64,000 bases of DNA from Cocos nucifera (Eukaryota; Streptophyta; Magnoliopsida; Arecales; Arecaceae): positions 248,001 to 312,000 of the forward strand of contig QRFJ01000388.1 in assembly GCA_006176705.1 (NCBI GenBank), read 5' to 3'. The position numbers and the translations under genes are program-made. Of the stretch, positions 1-8,966 are shown one piece after another. Each line of letters starts with the position of its first letter. Positions within the stretch are counted from its first letter, which is position 1. The notes beneath the pieces were generated by a model that saw only the letters and a list, made by a program, of their open reading frames with translations, did no database searches and had not been told where the DNA came from.

Positions 1-3000
1 CTTTGCTGCTGATGCTTCTGGTAGGTATCCCTCTCTCTCTCGGTCCTCCCCTTCCTCCCTTGAAACCCTAGCTAAGGTTTTCGACAATCAGCCAATTCGC
101 CCGCTGTCAAGCTCAAAAGCCTGGCTTACCCATCCCCCAGATCGCAGAGAATAGAGGACTTACCTTAATGAGCTTCAAACCTTGCTCGTCTCCCCTGTTG
201 GGTGCGGGGAGCTCCGTTAGTCCATCTCTGCTTTCCTCCACTCTAGGCAGCCACTAATCGACACCTTGCACTGTCAGATCCCCCGCCCTTTGCCTCCCTC
301 CCTCTTCTTCCTCTTTAGCCCTCTCCCTCTCCCTTCCTCTTCTTCTTCCTTTCTGGTCCTCTCCATCTCCCTCCCTATGGTTCCTGTATGCTGCGGTTCT
401 GTGTGGTACAGACCATACCATATCAGTCGCTGGCCAGCATGCCTGTCAGTACCCATTCTTCCAACCTTGGTTATAAATTATACTGGAACTTCTGTTTAGA
501 AAAAATGATGCAAATGGGAACATTATATTTGTCAGAGTTTAAGAGTAAACATTTATTTTACCTAATGATACAAACAGAAATATGGAATATCCAAATGGGG
601 AAGGCATAGAATGGATCTTTAAATTTCAGTGATCAGTTTGATTAGTCAGCCTGTATTTTAAGTTTGAATAGGAAGGTGATATTGCCAAGCCTGGATGCTG
701 TTATTCCTTGCTTTGTATTGTTCCCTTGTAAATTATGCAAATAGTTTGAAATATGAGTGTGATCACTATGAAATACCGAAGCCCATTATGCCTTTGTGAT
801 TAGGTATACAAAAATACTTGTGGAAATCTGACTTCAGAGTTAACAGGTTTAAAAATTGAATAGGATGGTGACCTTGCTAGATTGAAGTGCTTATTTTATA
901 GTTGTTACATTTGAGCAGTTTGTTTGCTGTCTTTTGAGTATATTAGTGGCAGTTGCTTGATCATGGCTCTGATGTTGTATGAAAAAAGTCGAATGGAGCA
1001 TATGACAATGTTAGTCGAATCTGTTTATGGAGACTCAATGAGTTTAAAAGCAATGCAGCCTTATGCGGCATAGAATTTCTGCTATTAGCACTGGTTGTCT
1101 TTCGCTGAAAAATGGAAAATTGGAAGGATTTTTTTGGTTACTAACAGGACCTAAAACCTGTTGTGGCTACTCAACTTTACCTTTGTGGCTAAGGCAGGGA
1201 GCTTTTTATTTGAGATGACATCAAGAAACAACCTTGTTTCAGATTTTAAGGCTTCTAGGTGATGGATGCTAGCACATCTTCGGTGTACTTATGAGAAAGT
1301 AGAGCAGAGAATATGCACGTACAGAGCATTTTGCCTGTGTAGTTAAGTGATTTCTGCTGGTTCCATCCAGAAAAATAGGCATTACAAGGAAGGGGTATAA
1401 AATGTTCCAAGTACAAAGCAAGAATGTTTGGTACATATTGGCGTGCGTAGAATGTCTGACATCAATTGATGGAATAGTTCATTTACATTGTAAGCTCTTT
1501 ATATTAAACATGATTTAGGTTGAGAGAGTTGTATATAGTATACATTTTTTCTAGTTGTGTAGTTTAGCAGTGTTGGGTATTGGGTTCAATATATTCTTTC
1601 ATCTCTATTTTATCTTTATTGTTTTTCTTTCTTGTTTGGAGGGCTGGCCTTGGCCCAATGGTAAGATTGGTCCATTATGATCTGAGTGTCATGAGGTCGA
1701 AACATGGAAATACTTTCTCTGCATGAGGGGGGTAAGGCTGTGTACATCTGACCCTTTCTAGACATGCAGCGGCAGGAGCTTTGTTCATTGGAATGCACTT
1801 TTTTCTTCTCTCTTTTTCATCAATTTCTTTGGAACCAACTCGTGATGCAAACAGGTACCTTTTATGGTTTGCATTAGCTGGTATTCAACTAACTAGCAAG
1901 TTAGCGACAAATAATTGAATTGCACCATTGATGATTGAACTTCCTAAGTTGAGAATTCAAAAGAGTGGAGACGGATAGGCATCTCAAGGCATCATCAAGG
2001 ACAAATAATTTTTTCCTGAGATTTAACTTAGATATAGGCAATCTGCCCCTAATATTCATGTCTAACAATAATTATTGCCAATAATGCTATCCTTTTAACT
2101 TCAGTCCCCAGATACTTTTGCTTATCACTATGCATTAGAATTTAACTGAAATTTCGCTCCTAAACCCACTTCCTGCACCTACACCTAAACCTGATCCCTA
2201 CTTATGTGACTTAGCTTTTAACTACGGTTTTTGAGATTTCCTCGCTGTTAAAGATTGGTGGTTGTTGATTATTTATTTAATCTATGTAGGAAACCCAATT
2301 GTTGGTTATCGTAATTACAAGATGTCAATTATAATGTCTTATGTAATATATAAAATAATTATTGGGGAAAATATATCACTATTTATTATATTTAGTAAGT
2401 TTTGGCTAAGTTGGTAAGGTCGATTTAGACATACACATTCTGATCCTCATGTGTATGCTTGACCGGAGTAAGTTTACAAATAACGATATCAAGACTTTGT
2501 ATCAAATTTCTCTAGCAGCGTCCTCTCCATCCAAAGTGAGTGTGTTTTTGGTCTTTATGTCTATGGACCCAAGATCCATATAATTCTGTCTTCTTTTATG
2601 TGCATTTGTTTACTTCTGCTATTCAATATTAATGTAATATGGAATTATGGATTGTAAGCTAAAGACCCTTAATTAATGAATCGTCCTTGAAAAAATGTAA
2701 TCATCATGCTTCTTCTATAAATTATTGAAAGTATTTTTTCCTCTCCTTTAGGCTGCATCTCTTTTTTCTTTGACTCCTCTCCTTACTTGAGCCCAACCTA
2801 ATGCATAGAAAATTATTTAGAGTGCATATTTTAAACCAACCTTTTTCCATGACAGTTATCCATGTTGCTGTTGTTGTTTTGCTTCTTCTGCTGCTGCTGC
2901 TGTTTGTATTCAATGTCATTTGTTTACGCACCGTGTTGTAGAATGCTGTCTTCATATTTCTCATCTTTATCTATATTTGACAACAACAAATGCAATCTCT

Positions 3001-3022
3001 TTATTTTTATCTTATTCTCAAG
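1..3022 (+). other. Probable last intron of the proteasome alpha-7 gene
   Basis: No supportable coding exon is seen here. The stretch ends in a clean acceptor (tattctcaag) directly before the terminal exon of the proteasome gene, so at least its 3' part is intron. A motif AAACCCTAGC (telo-box type, about 62-71) and CT-rich sequence near the left edge resemble the 5' leader of a housekeeping gene. The first 20 bases followed by GTAGGT could be an exon end and donor, but they do not match the expected preceding exon of the proteasome subunit. The preceding exons were not found and probably lie to the left of the window. An SINE sits inside at about 1640-1806. Confidence 0.5.
1640..1806 (+). mobile_element. 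Au-like SINE (tRNA-derived short retroelement)
   Basis: The segment has the layout of plant Au SINEs: a Pol III A-box-like stretch (TGGCCCAATGG, 1651-1661), a B-box-like stretch (GGTCGAAAC, 1695-1703) about 35 bp further on, the family-typical GGTAAGGCTG(T)GTACAT (about 1730-1746) and TGACCC, and a 3' end at TGCAC followed by a T run. Au SINEs are moved by LINE machinery and code for nothing. It lies in the sense orientation in the presumed proteasome intron. The B-box is degraded (GGTCGAAAC instead of GGTTCGA), and no certain target duplication was seen, so it is probably an old, inactive copy. Confidence 0.72.
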
Positions 3023-3184
3023 GTTGTTGAGAGTGGAGGAAAGAATATAGAAATTGCTGTGATGATGAGAGAGCAGGGTCTTCGTCAACTCGATGAAGCT
3101 GAAATTGATGCTATTGTTGCTGAGATCGAGGCAGAGAAAGCTGCGGCTGAGGCTGCTAAGAAGGCGCCTTCTAAGGAAACTTGA
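3023..3184 (+). CDS. PAD1: Proteasome subunit alpha type-7, last exon (partial)
   Basis: This exon encodes the C-terminal 53 residues of the 20S proteasome alpha-7 (PSMA7/PAD1) subunit. The subunit sits in the outer alpha ring of the core particle and takes part in gating and ubiquitin-dependent protein breakdown in cytosol and nucleus. The exon opens in phase 0 after an AG acceptor with VVESGGKNIEIAVM, the last core strand of the fold, and continues into the Glu/Ala-rich acidic tail (AEIEAEKAAAEAAKK) that is typical of plant alpha-7, ending KET-stop (TGA 3182-3184). The family protein is about 235-250 aa, so roughly 80% of the coding region lies outside the window. The exon is intact, with no internal stop. 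An isolated duplicated terminal exon cannot be excluded from the window alone. Confidence 0.9.
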   Translation, partial: VVESGGKNIEIAVMMREQGLRQLDEAEIDAIVAEIEAEKAAAEAAKKAPSKET

Positions 3185-4355
3185 TGTCGGATGTTTCCAT
3201 AAATCCCAGGATTTTGTTGTTTTCTCGGTTGCTTGTTCGTTATATCTCAAAACCAGTTTTTTTTTTTTTTGGTGAGTTGGATGCTGGGGTAATATAGGAA
3301 ACTTTTGCTAGTCAGGTCTTGTTTCCATGACCGACATATTTTTTAATATGACATACAGAACTATGCTGCCAATCCTCCAGTCGTCTTGATCGGTTGTTAA
3401 TTGGATGGTCCTGTCTCATAAATTATTCTTATCAAGCCTGGTTCGCTTTCTCCCATATGGTTTTTTGTGAGTTAAGGAGTAAAGCTCCACCTTCATCAAG
3501 ATAGTGGAGTACAAACAAAGAGGAGAGGGAGGAGGGGGAAGAAGGGATACAAGTACAATGTCGTCGTGATGATTTTTTGTGGGAACAGTAACTCCCAGCT
3601 TCTGAAACAGGTCGAGAGTACAGGCTCAAACAATCTGATTTTTGCTGCCGTGCTTTGGAAACATCAAATTATTTCTTTGCATCCGAATTCACCAAGACAA
3701 GGCAGCAGCCAACTGGTCAACCTGGAGATGCATCACATTTTTCTGGTAGGGGTCCAAGGGGGGTTACTCCCTTGGCAAAACCGGGATAAAGTTAGATAAA
3801 TTCATGAGGAGGTGGTATCTTTTAATGCTGGCAAGCTGCCTTTTGCGAAAATGAGCATGTAAACTGAACGTGAGGGCAGAAACTTGGTGGTTGTTGCTGG
3901 TATGGTTTGTGGTGATCTGAAATAGCATCTTCAATTTGTCTGACTGGGTGGGCGGTGTTTTATGATTCATTGCTGCCAGACATGCCGGAAGTTCATCGAG
4001 GAAAAAGAAGTGGCCCTGGTTATGGTTGGACCACTGCTTTGCGTTGGTGTGGAGGATTTCTGCCATTCATCGAGTTTGGTTGCATAAATATTCAGCTGGA
4101 TGAATGCCTCAGGCAACTCCCTGATGCTTCTGGGTTACCTATCTTGGTAGGATCTTAATGGAGCCTTTTTGGCCCCTGCATTGGTCTTATCTACAGGAAA
4201 AAGTTGGAGAGTGGTGTCCTGCCAATTTTCCATTAATGGATGTAACACTTTAGATAACATTTGCTTTCCAAAAGAATTTGAGGAACCACTTCTTTGGATC
4301 CATGGTTGGATATTTGGGATAACTCAATACGTTTTTGCTAGCAAGCTTTGTAATG
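3185..4355 (+). other. 3' UTR and downstream intergenic DNA
   Basis: This is the 3' UTR of the proteasome gene followed by non-coding DNA. Open frames up to about 100 codons occur on both strands, for example 3955-4158 (+). None resembles a known family, and their composition is not coding-like. A 12-base T run lies at about 3258-3270. No certain poly(A) signal was identified. Confidence 0.4.
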
Positions 4356-4360
4356 GTAGG

Positions 4361-5298
4361 TGTTGGTGCAGAAACTCATCGTCGTCGGAGGTCGTCGGAG
4401 TCGAGGCCGCTGAGGTCACCGCCGGAGACCTGCAAAATAAAGTCCCGTCTGGAACCGGTGGGGGGTGGCTCCGGTAGGATCCTCCGACGGTCAAGTCAGT
4501 TTTTGGCCAACAGAAATGGAGTGCTCGGAATGAGTTCCAGAGCTTAGAGAAGAAGAGGAGAGAGCTCAGAGAGACTAGAGGTCAGAGAGCTCCGCCTTGG
4601 CGTATCTGGAGGGTCCTTTGTAGGCGGAGTTTAGTTGATGGCGACAGCCATACCGTCGCATGGAGTTCGATACAGAGAGGATGGCATCGTCAGGCGGTCG
4701 GTGACGGCCATACTGGTAAGTTGTGGGCTGCATGGAGTTCGGTACGGAGAGGAAGGCGTCGTCAGGGAGTGGCGTTACCAGAGGTGGTAGCCATGTCGTC
4801 TGGTTTCGTCGCCTGTCGCAGACTGATGGCGATAATTCATCTCGTAGGAGAGTCCGGTAGAAGGGAAGGCTGGGGGAGTTCGGCTGGCTGAAGGGTCGGC
4901 CATCTGTAGAGTTCGGCTAGCTGAAGGATCGATTGCCGAGGAGTTCGACCGCTGAGAGGCCCGAAGAAGCTTGGCTGAGGCCCGGTTGAAGGACTTCGGT
5001 TGCTAAGTAGTTCGGCTAAGGCTCGTCCGCTGAGGAGTTCGGCTGCTGGAGGACTTCGTTGAAGCTCGGCCGTTGGAGTCGGTCCGAAGAAGTTCGGCCA
5101 TGGGGAGTCCGAAGAAGTTCGGTCTCGACGCTGAGAGTCCGGAAGAAGCTCGGCAGCTACCTAGTTCGGCCTGCTGGAAGAAGCTCGGCCGCTGAGAGTT
5201 CGGCTGAAGCTCGTCTGCCGTAGCTCTTCTGCGGCTGCCGGTTGCATTAGGCTGGGTATCGAGCTAGACTTCGACTGGAGCGGGATTTATCCCCAACA
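4361..5298 (-). mobile_element. Solo LTR of the Tat-type Gypsy family
   Basis: This 938-bp solo LTR has TG...CA ends and a perfect 5-bp target duplication, GTAGG, at 4356-4360 and 5299-5303. In plus-strand view it begins TGTTGGTGCAGAAACT and ends TTTATCCCCAACA. It is homologous, in inverse orientation, to the LTRs at 30807-32002, 32496-33670 and 40223-41352, and in the same orientation to those at 51169-51954 and 55283-56094. No internal domain is present, so it arose by recombination between the two LTRs of a former full element. The position matching the TATAAAAAGG box of the sister LTRs reads CCTTTGTAGG in plus view (about 4614-4624), so the promoter is decayed. The middle (about 4860-5230) is an array of short GTTCGGC(CGCTGAGG)-type units. 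Confidence 0.9.
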
Positions 5299-5303
5299 GT
5301 AGG

Positions 5304-6361
5304 CATAAATGGGGTGCTTTGTAGCCTGCCTTAGTATTTAAATCATCGGAACTCATTTATTAGTGTTGTCCTTCCCTATGAGCTTGGGGGAACATATCAA
5401 GCGCTTAAGGCTTTAAAATTATTGTGTTGTGGTTCTTCGTAATGACAAGGCATCAGAACCTGAAGTTTGGCATGGCATTGATGGATCTATATATTCATGA
5501 GTTTGTAAAATATGATCATCTTGAATGTGAGCATAAGAAAGACTTAAAATAAAATCTATTATTTTGCATTTTGATTCGTCAGGGTCAAATTAATGGAAGC
5601 AAATGGAGATGGAGTAGGTGTTGATGATTAATCTGCAGGGAGTTTCACGTGAAGCTTGCGTAAGTGCAACAGTGTATTCAAGGTGAATTTCAGACTACAA
5701 TATGATCAAAGGTTAATGAAGCAATTGAGTGCAAGCGAGAGTTCTCATAGAATTTTAAGACAATAATTTTTAAGGTCAAAGAACATGATTTGAATGGCTT
5801 TTCTTGTACTCAAGAATGATTGAACTCGCCAGGAGATTTTATTTTATTTTTTGCCAAACAATAACGAAAGGTCATTAAGCTGACACGAGCGGAAATTTAG
5901 TCAGGGCTGGAGAATGTTGAGCTTGGATTTTTAGAATGCTCATTGTGATAAAATCCAAGTTCCATGAGCTATTTGGCCTCCTTTTTCCAAACACTGCGAT
6001 TGACATAAGTAATTCAGTGACCAGAATTTCGGTCCAAGGCTAAGTTGGACGAACACTTTCGAACGACATCTGTCAGCCACCGTCGTTGTTTTAAAAGGAA
6101 ATTACTGAACAACCAAGTTGGTTGAATTTTGAAGATGTCGGAAGGAAAAGTTGAGATAAACCTGTTGGAACACGGATACAGAGAAATGTCTCTTGAGAAG
6201 TGACAGATTTTAGCACGTTCTTTGAATATGCAATGGAGGAGATAAGAATTGACGGAAGAAGAGAGGAGAAAATCTCTTTTCCTTTGTTTGAATGTATGGT
6301 AGATGAGAGTGAAACAGAGGGACCTTCGAGATGAAAAATCTTAGCAGGGAAAAAGACTTTC
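5304..6361. other. Intergenic DNA without recognised features
   Basis: The stretch has no long open frame, RNA gene or clear repeat. Composition is moderately AT-rich. It separates the solo LTR from the AT microsatellite. Confidence 0.4.
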
Positions 6362-6363
6362 AA

Positions 6364-6364
<1 letters not shown>

Positions 6365-6459
<95 letters not shown>

Positions 6460-6467
6460 GTATGTAT
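6365..6467. repeat. (TA)n microsatellite followed by (TGTA)n
   Basis: About 41 TA dinucleotides (6365-6447) run directly into about five TGTA tetranucleotides (to 6467), then ACACACATACATA. It abuts the CACTA terminus on the left. Apparent open frames of 64-128 codons across it on both strands are artefacts of the repeat (Ile-Tyr repeats). Confidence 0.97.
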
Positions 6468-6494
6468 ACACACACATACATATAAATACGTATA

Positions 6495-7340
6495 CACTAC
6501 TAAAAAAAAAGAGTATAAAGCAGCGTATACTATTGTAGTGGTTTTCGAAACCACTGTAATAGAGTCTACGACAGCGATTATAAAAAACTGCTGTTATAGG
6601 ACCGACCTATAGCAGCGGTTACAAGAAATCGCTGCCATAGTCTAACCTATAGCAGCGGTTCTTTTTAATCGTTGCCATAGCTCCGATCTATGGCAGCGGT
6701 TCTTTATAACTGCTGCTATAGATTCGATCTATAGCAGTGGTTAGGACAACCACTACCATAGGTCGGATCTATAGCAGCGGTTCCTTATAACGGCTGCTAT
6801 ACGTTGATCTGTGGCAGCGAATATTTGTAACTACTGCAATATATTATTTCTTATTTTTTCTCTAAATATTATATAATTTTAAAATTTAATATCCATCTTT
6901 TTCGTTCATTATCTAAATAATTATCATTAGAGTATTGTCGCAAAAGATCACCTCGATCCGATGGTCCTAGCTTCTTCGATCAAAAAAATTTGATTTTGAC
7001 AATCACGAACGACGATGCAATGATCTGATAGATGGAGATCTTCGATAAGTCTAAAAATCTACAACGATGATCTCAGTTATATTTGTAGCATACTATCAAA
7101 ATTTTACTTCAATCGGATATCGTTATCTCAGTCAATTTAATATAGGTTAATTTCGACCGTTAAATGATAAACGAGTGATCAAAGGATCAGACGGTATCCA
7201 ATTATGAGATAATTTTTTTTATAAATGATCTTGGCTACTACTTTAATTTATTTTTTATGATAGTGATTATAAAATTCAACTCGTGAAACTAAGAACGATC
7301 TAAAACTATATGTCGCCTGATAATCATTATATGTTTAGTA
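6495..7340 (+). mobile_element. CACTA (En/Spm-like) transposon terminus, truncated
   Basis: The segment opens with CACTACTAAAAAAAAAGAG, a CACTA-type terminal sequence. It is followed by a subterminal array of about eight short hairpins (6520-6842), the usual arrangement of transposase-binding repeats in this superfamily. Then comes a non-coding AT-rich part containing GATCTNC/GATCGAAG-type sequence and a conserved-looking stretch (about 6930-7340). No TnpA or TnpD coding sequence and no matching opposite terminus (ending AGTAGTG) were found nearby. It is either a truncated end or a small non-autonomous copy; the right boundary is an estimate. Confidence 0.6.
6520..6842. repeat. Subterminal hairpin array, about 8 units of about 40 bp
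   Basis: Each unit has the form CTATAGCAGCGGTT, a 5-8 base spacer, then AACCGCTGCTATAG. Units start near 6526, 6565, 6605, 6648, 6687, 6727, 6767 and 6808. Arms are 12-15 bases with one or two mismatches. The units are head-to-tail copies of a palindrome, fitting multiple transposase-binding sites near a CACTA end. Confidence 0.85.
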
Positions 7341-8470
7341 TCTCTTTCTGTTCTCCTTTTTTTCTTGTATCCTCTTCTTGATTTATCATGTGAATGATGG
7401 ATTTCCACTTTTTCTCCTTGTTTCTGTCCAAATCTCTCTAGTCAAATAGAGTGTCAAAGATTAGGTGATCATGAGAAAATGATGGCACAATTTTTTTTAA
7501 GATCTAATTTGTCATTTTGTAGATGTTGCCTAAATCTATTTTTCAGATGGATCCATTTAGTTATGGTATATGAGATTATAGGATAATTATATAATTTTTA
7601 AGAATTATTTATCTAAAAAAATTATTATGAAGGTAAATAATTTTTACTATATATGATTGATGGAAAAATTATTCTAAAAAATTATACTAAAAAAAGATTA
7701 TGATATTTAGTTAACGATAATTCTATATAGAAATATGACCAAATTTATAAGTATATCTATTAATATAAAATAATTTTTTAATATCAAATTAGCATCATCA
7801 TTTTAAATAAATTTTTATATAATAACTATAATCACATAATTATTTACATAATATCATCTGCATCTTAACTTTTTTATAAAACTTCTTATTGAATGAATTT
7901 AGAAAGATATCAAAACAAATTCTATGATTATACGAGGATATTTTTATCGAGTACCAATCTTTTCATGCAATTTATTTTATCTTTTTTCTCTAAAAAATAA
8001 ATATGAGATTCATCAATTTTTTTATCATCTTTCTCTTTTATTTTTCATATCAAAAATGATAATATGATATATAATTTATTTTTCTATATAAGATTAACCC
8101 AATCAAACGGACCTTACAGTGAGTACTCTTTGCAAGGCATCTGCTGAGATGGACTCCGGGTTAACACCACATCATCAGACATCATCAGATGCATGACCTA
8201 TTGTAGTCATGCGGTATAAATTATGAGCATTCTGTTCAATCCATGCACCGTATCCAAAATTATAATTAATATGGAGCTCACCATGTGGGCTTCGGTGTAA
8301 GGTGTGCAAAGGTAGAGTTGGCTAGATCAAGTGAAAAATTATTAACTTTCTCAAAAAAAAAAAAAAAAAATCATATATTCAAAAATCCTAAATTTACCTC
8401 TACTAATTATTAATTAAGTTGATTCTTCGGCTGTCCATTCAGTTGCTTGTCTCCTCATAAAATAGGTTGG
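7341..8470. other. AT-rich intergenic DNA
   Basis: Very AT-rich DNA with short A and T runs, including an A17 run near 8355-8371. No gene, tRNA-like sequence or convincing terminal repeat was seen. Part may belong to the CACTA remnant to the left. Confidence 0.4.
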
Positions 8471-8474
8471 AAGG

Positions 8475-8695
8475 GGTTCACGCTGTATCTTTCATGCAAA
8501 AAAAATGATTGATCTTCTTTTGTGATATGAACCATTGGATCACATTGTGTATAATTTTCAAAATGCTCCAACCTCTTCTTTTCATCCATCACGAAGCAAA
8601 TGTCATACTTTTTGAAAGTTATGCAAAATATGGTCCTACGGTTCGCACCGTAAAAGAAGATCAATCATCCTTTCACGTAAAAGAACAATCTGCGC
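8475..8695. repeat. Imperfect foldback (MITE-like inverted repeat)
   Basis: The left half (about 8478-8575) and the reverse complement of the right half (about 8600-8692) share ATGATTGATCTTCTTTT, then GNGAACCNTNGGA and ATNATTTTCAAAA, giving two arms of about 90 nt with scattered differences around a short centre. Open frames of about 69 codons on both strands (8455-8664, 8509-8715) look alike only because of this symmetry and are not genes. It is probably a foldback MITE; no target duplication was defined. Confidence 0.65.
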
Positions 8696-8719
8696 ATCAG
8701 GATAGAAGAGGGTGATGCA

Positions 8720-8930
8720 TGCATGCATGCATCCTCTTACTGCTAAATTGGGAGAAGTCCTTGGTTTGGTGGTGAGGCCAAGAAGATTGGAAGAGGGGCT
8801 TTGGCAAGCTCCGGGTCCCATGCTCCAATTCATTTGTTCTCTTCCATCTCCCTCCACGTTAAGTTTGCGTGAGGAACCCACCAAACCAAGGACTTCTCCC
8901 AATTTAGCAGTAAGAGGATGCATGCATGCA
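8720..8930. repeat. Perfect 53-nt inverted repeat with 105-nt loop
   Basis: The left arm (8720-8772) and right arm (8878-8930) are exact reverse complements over 53 nt, both carrying GCATGCATGCAT at the outer end and the CTTACTGCTAAATTGG stretch inside. The 105-nt loop contains further partly complementary purine/pyrimidine-rich sequence. A transcript from either strand would fold into a long stem. It could be a recent inverted duplication, a foldback element or a young MIR-type or siRNA-producing hairpin. It matches no mature miRNA I recognise. Open frames across it on both strands (8636-8962 -, 8712-8966 +) mirror each other and are not treated as genes. Confidence 0.85.
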
Positions 8931-8966
8931 CCAACCGTCTCATTCCACCACGCAAATGTCACCTAA

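Noticed and set aside
2401..2470. tRNA-like A-box (GGCTAAGTTGGTAAGG)
   Set aside because: No B-box at the expected distance and no tRNA-like fold; too weak for a tRNA or SINE call.
3955..4158. 67-codon frame downstream of the proteasome exon
   Set aside because: Matches no family I recognise and lies in an apparently non-coding stretch.
6091..6612. Open frames of 64-128 codons across the (TA)n run
   Set aside because: They are Ile-Tyr translations of a microsatellite present on both strands.
8636..8966. 108- and 84-codon frames on opposite strands with similar peptides
   Set aside because: Similarity comes from the perfect inverted repeat; both read through the same arms.
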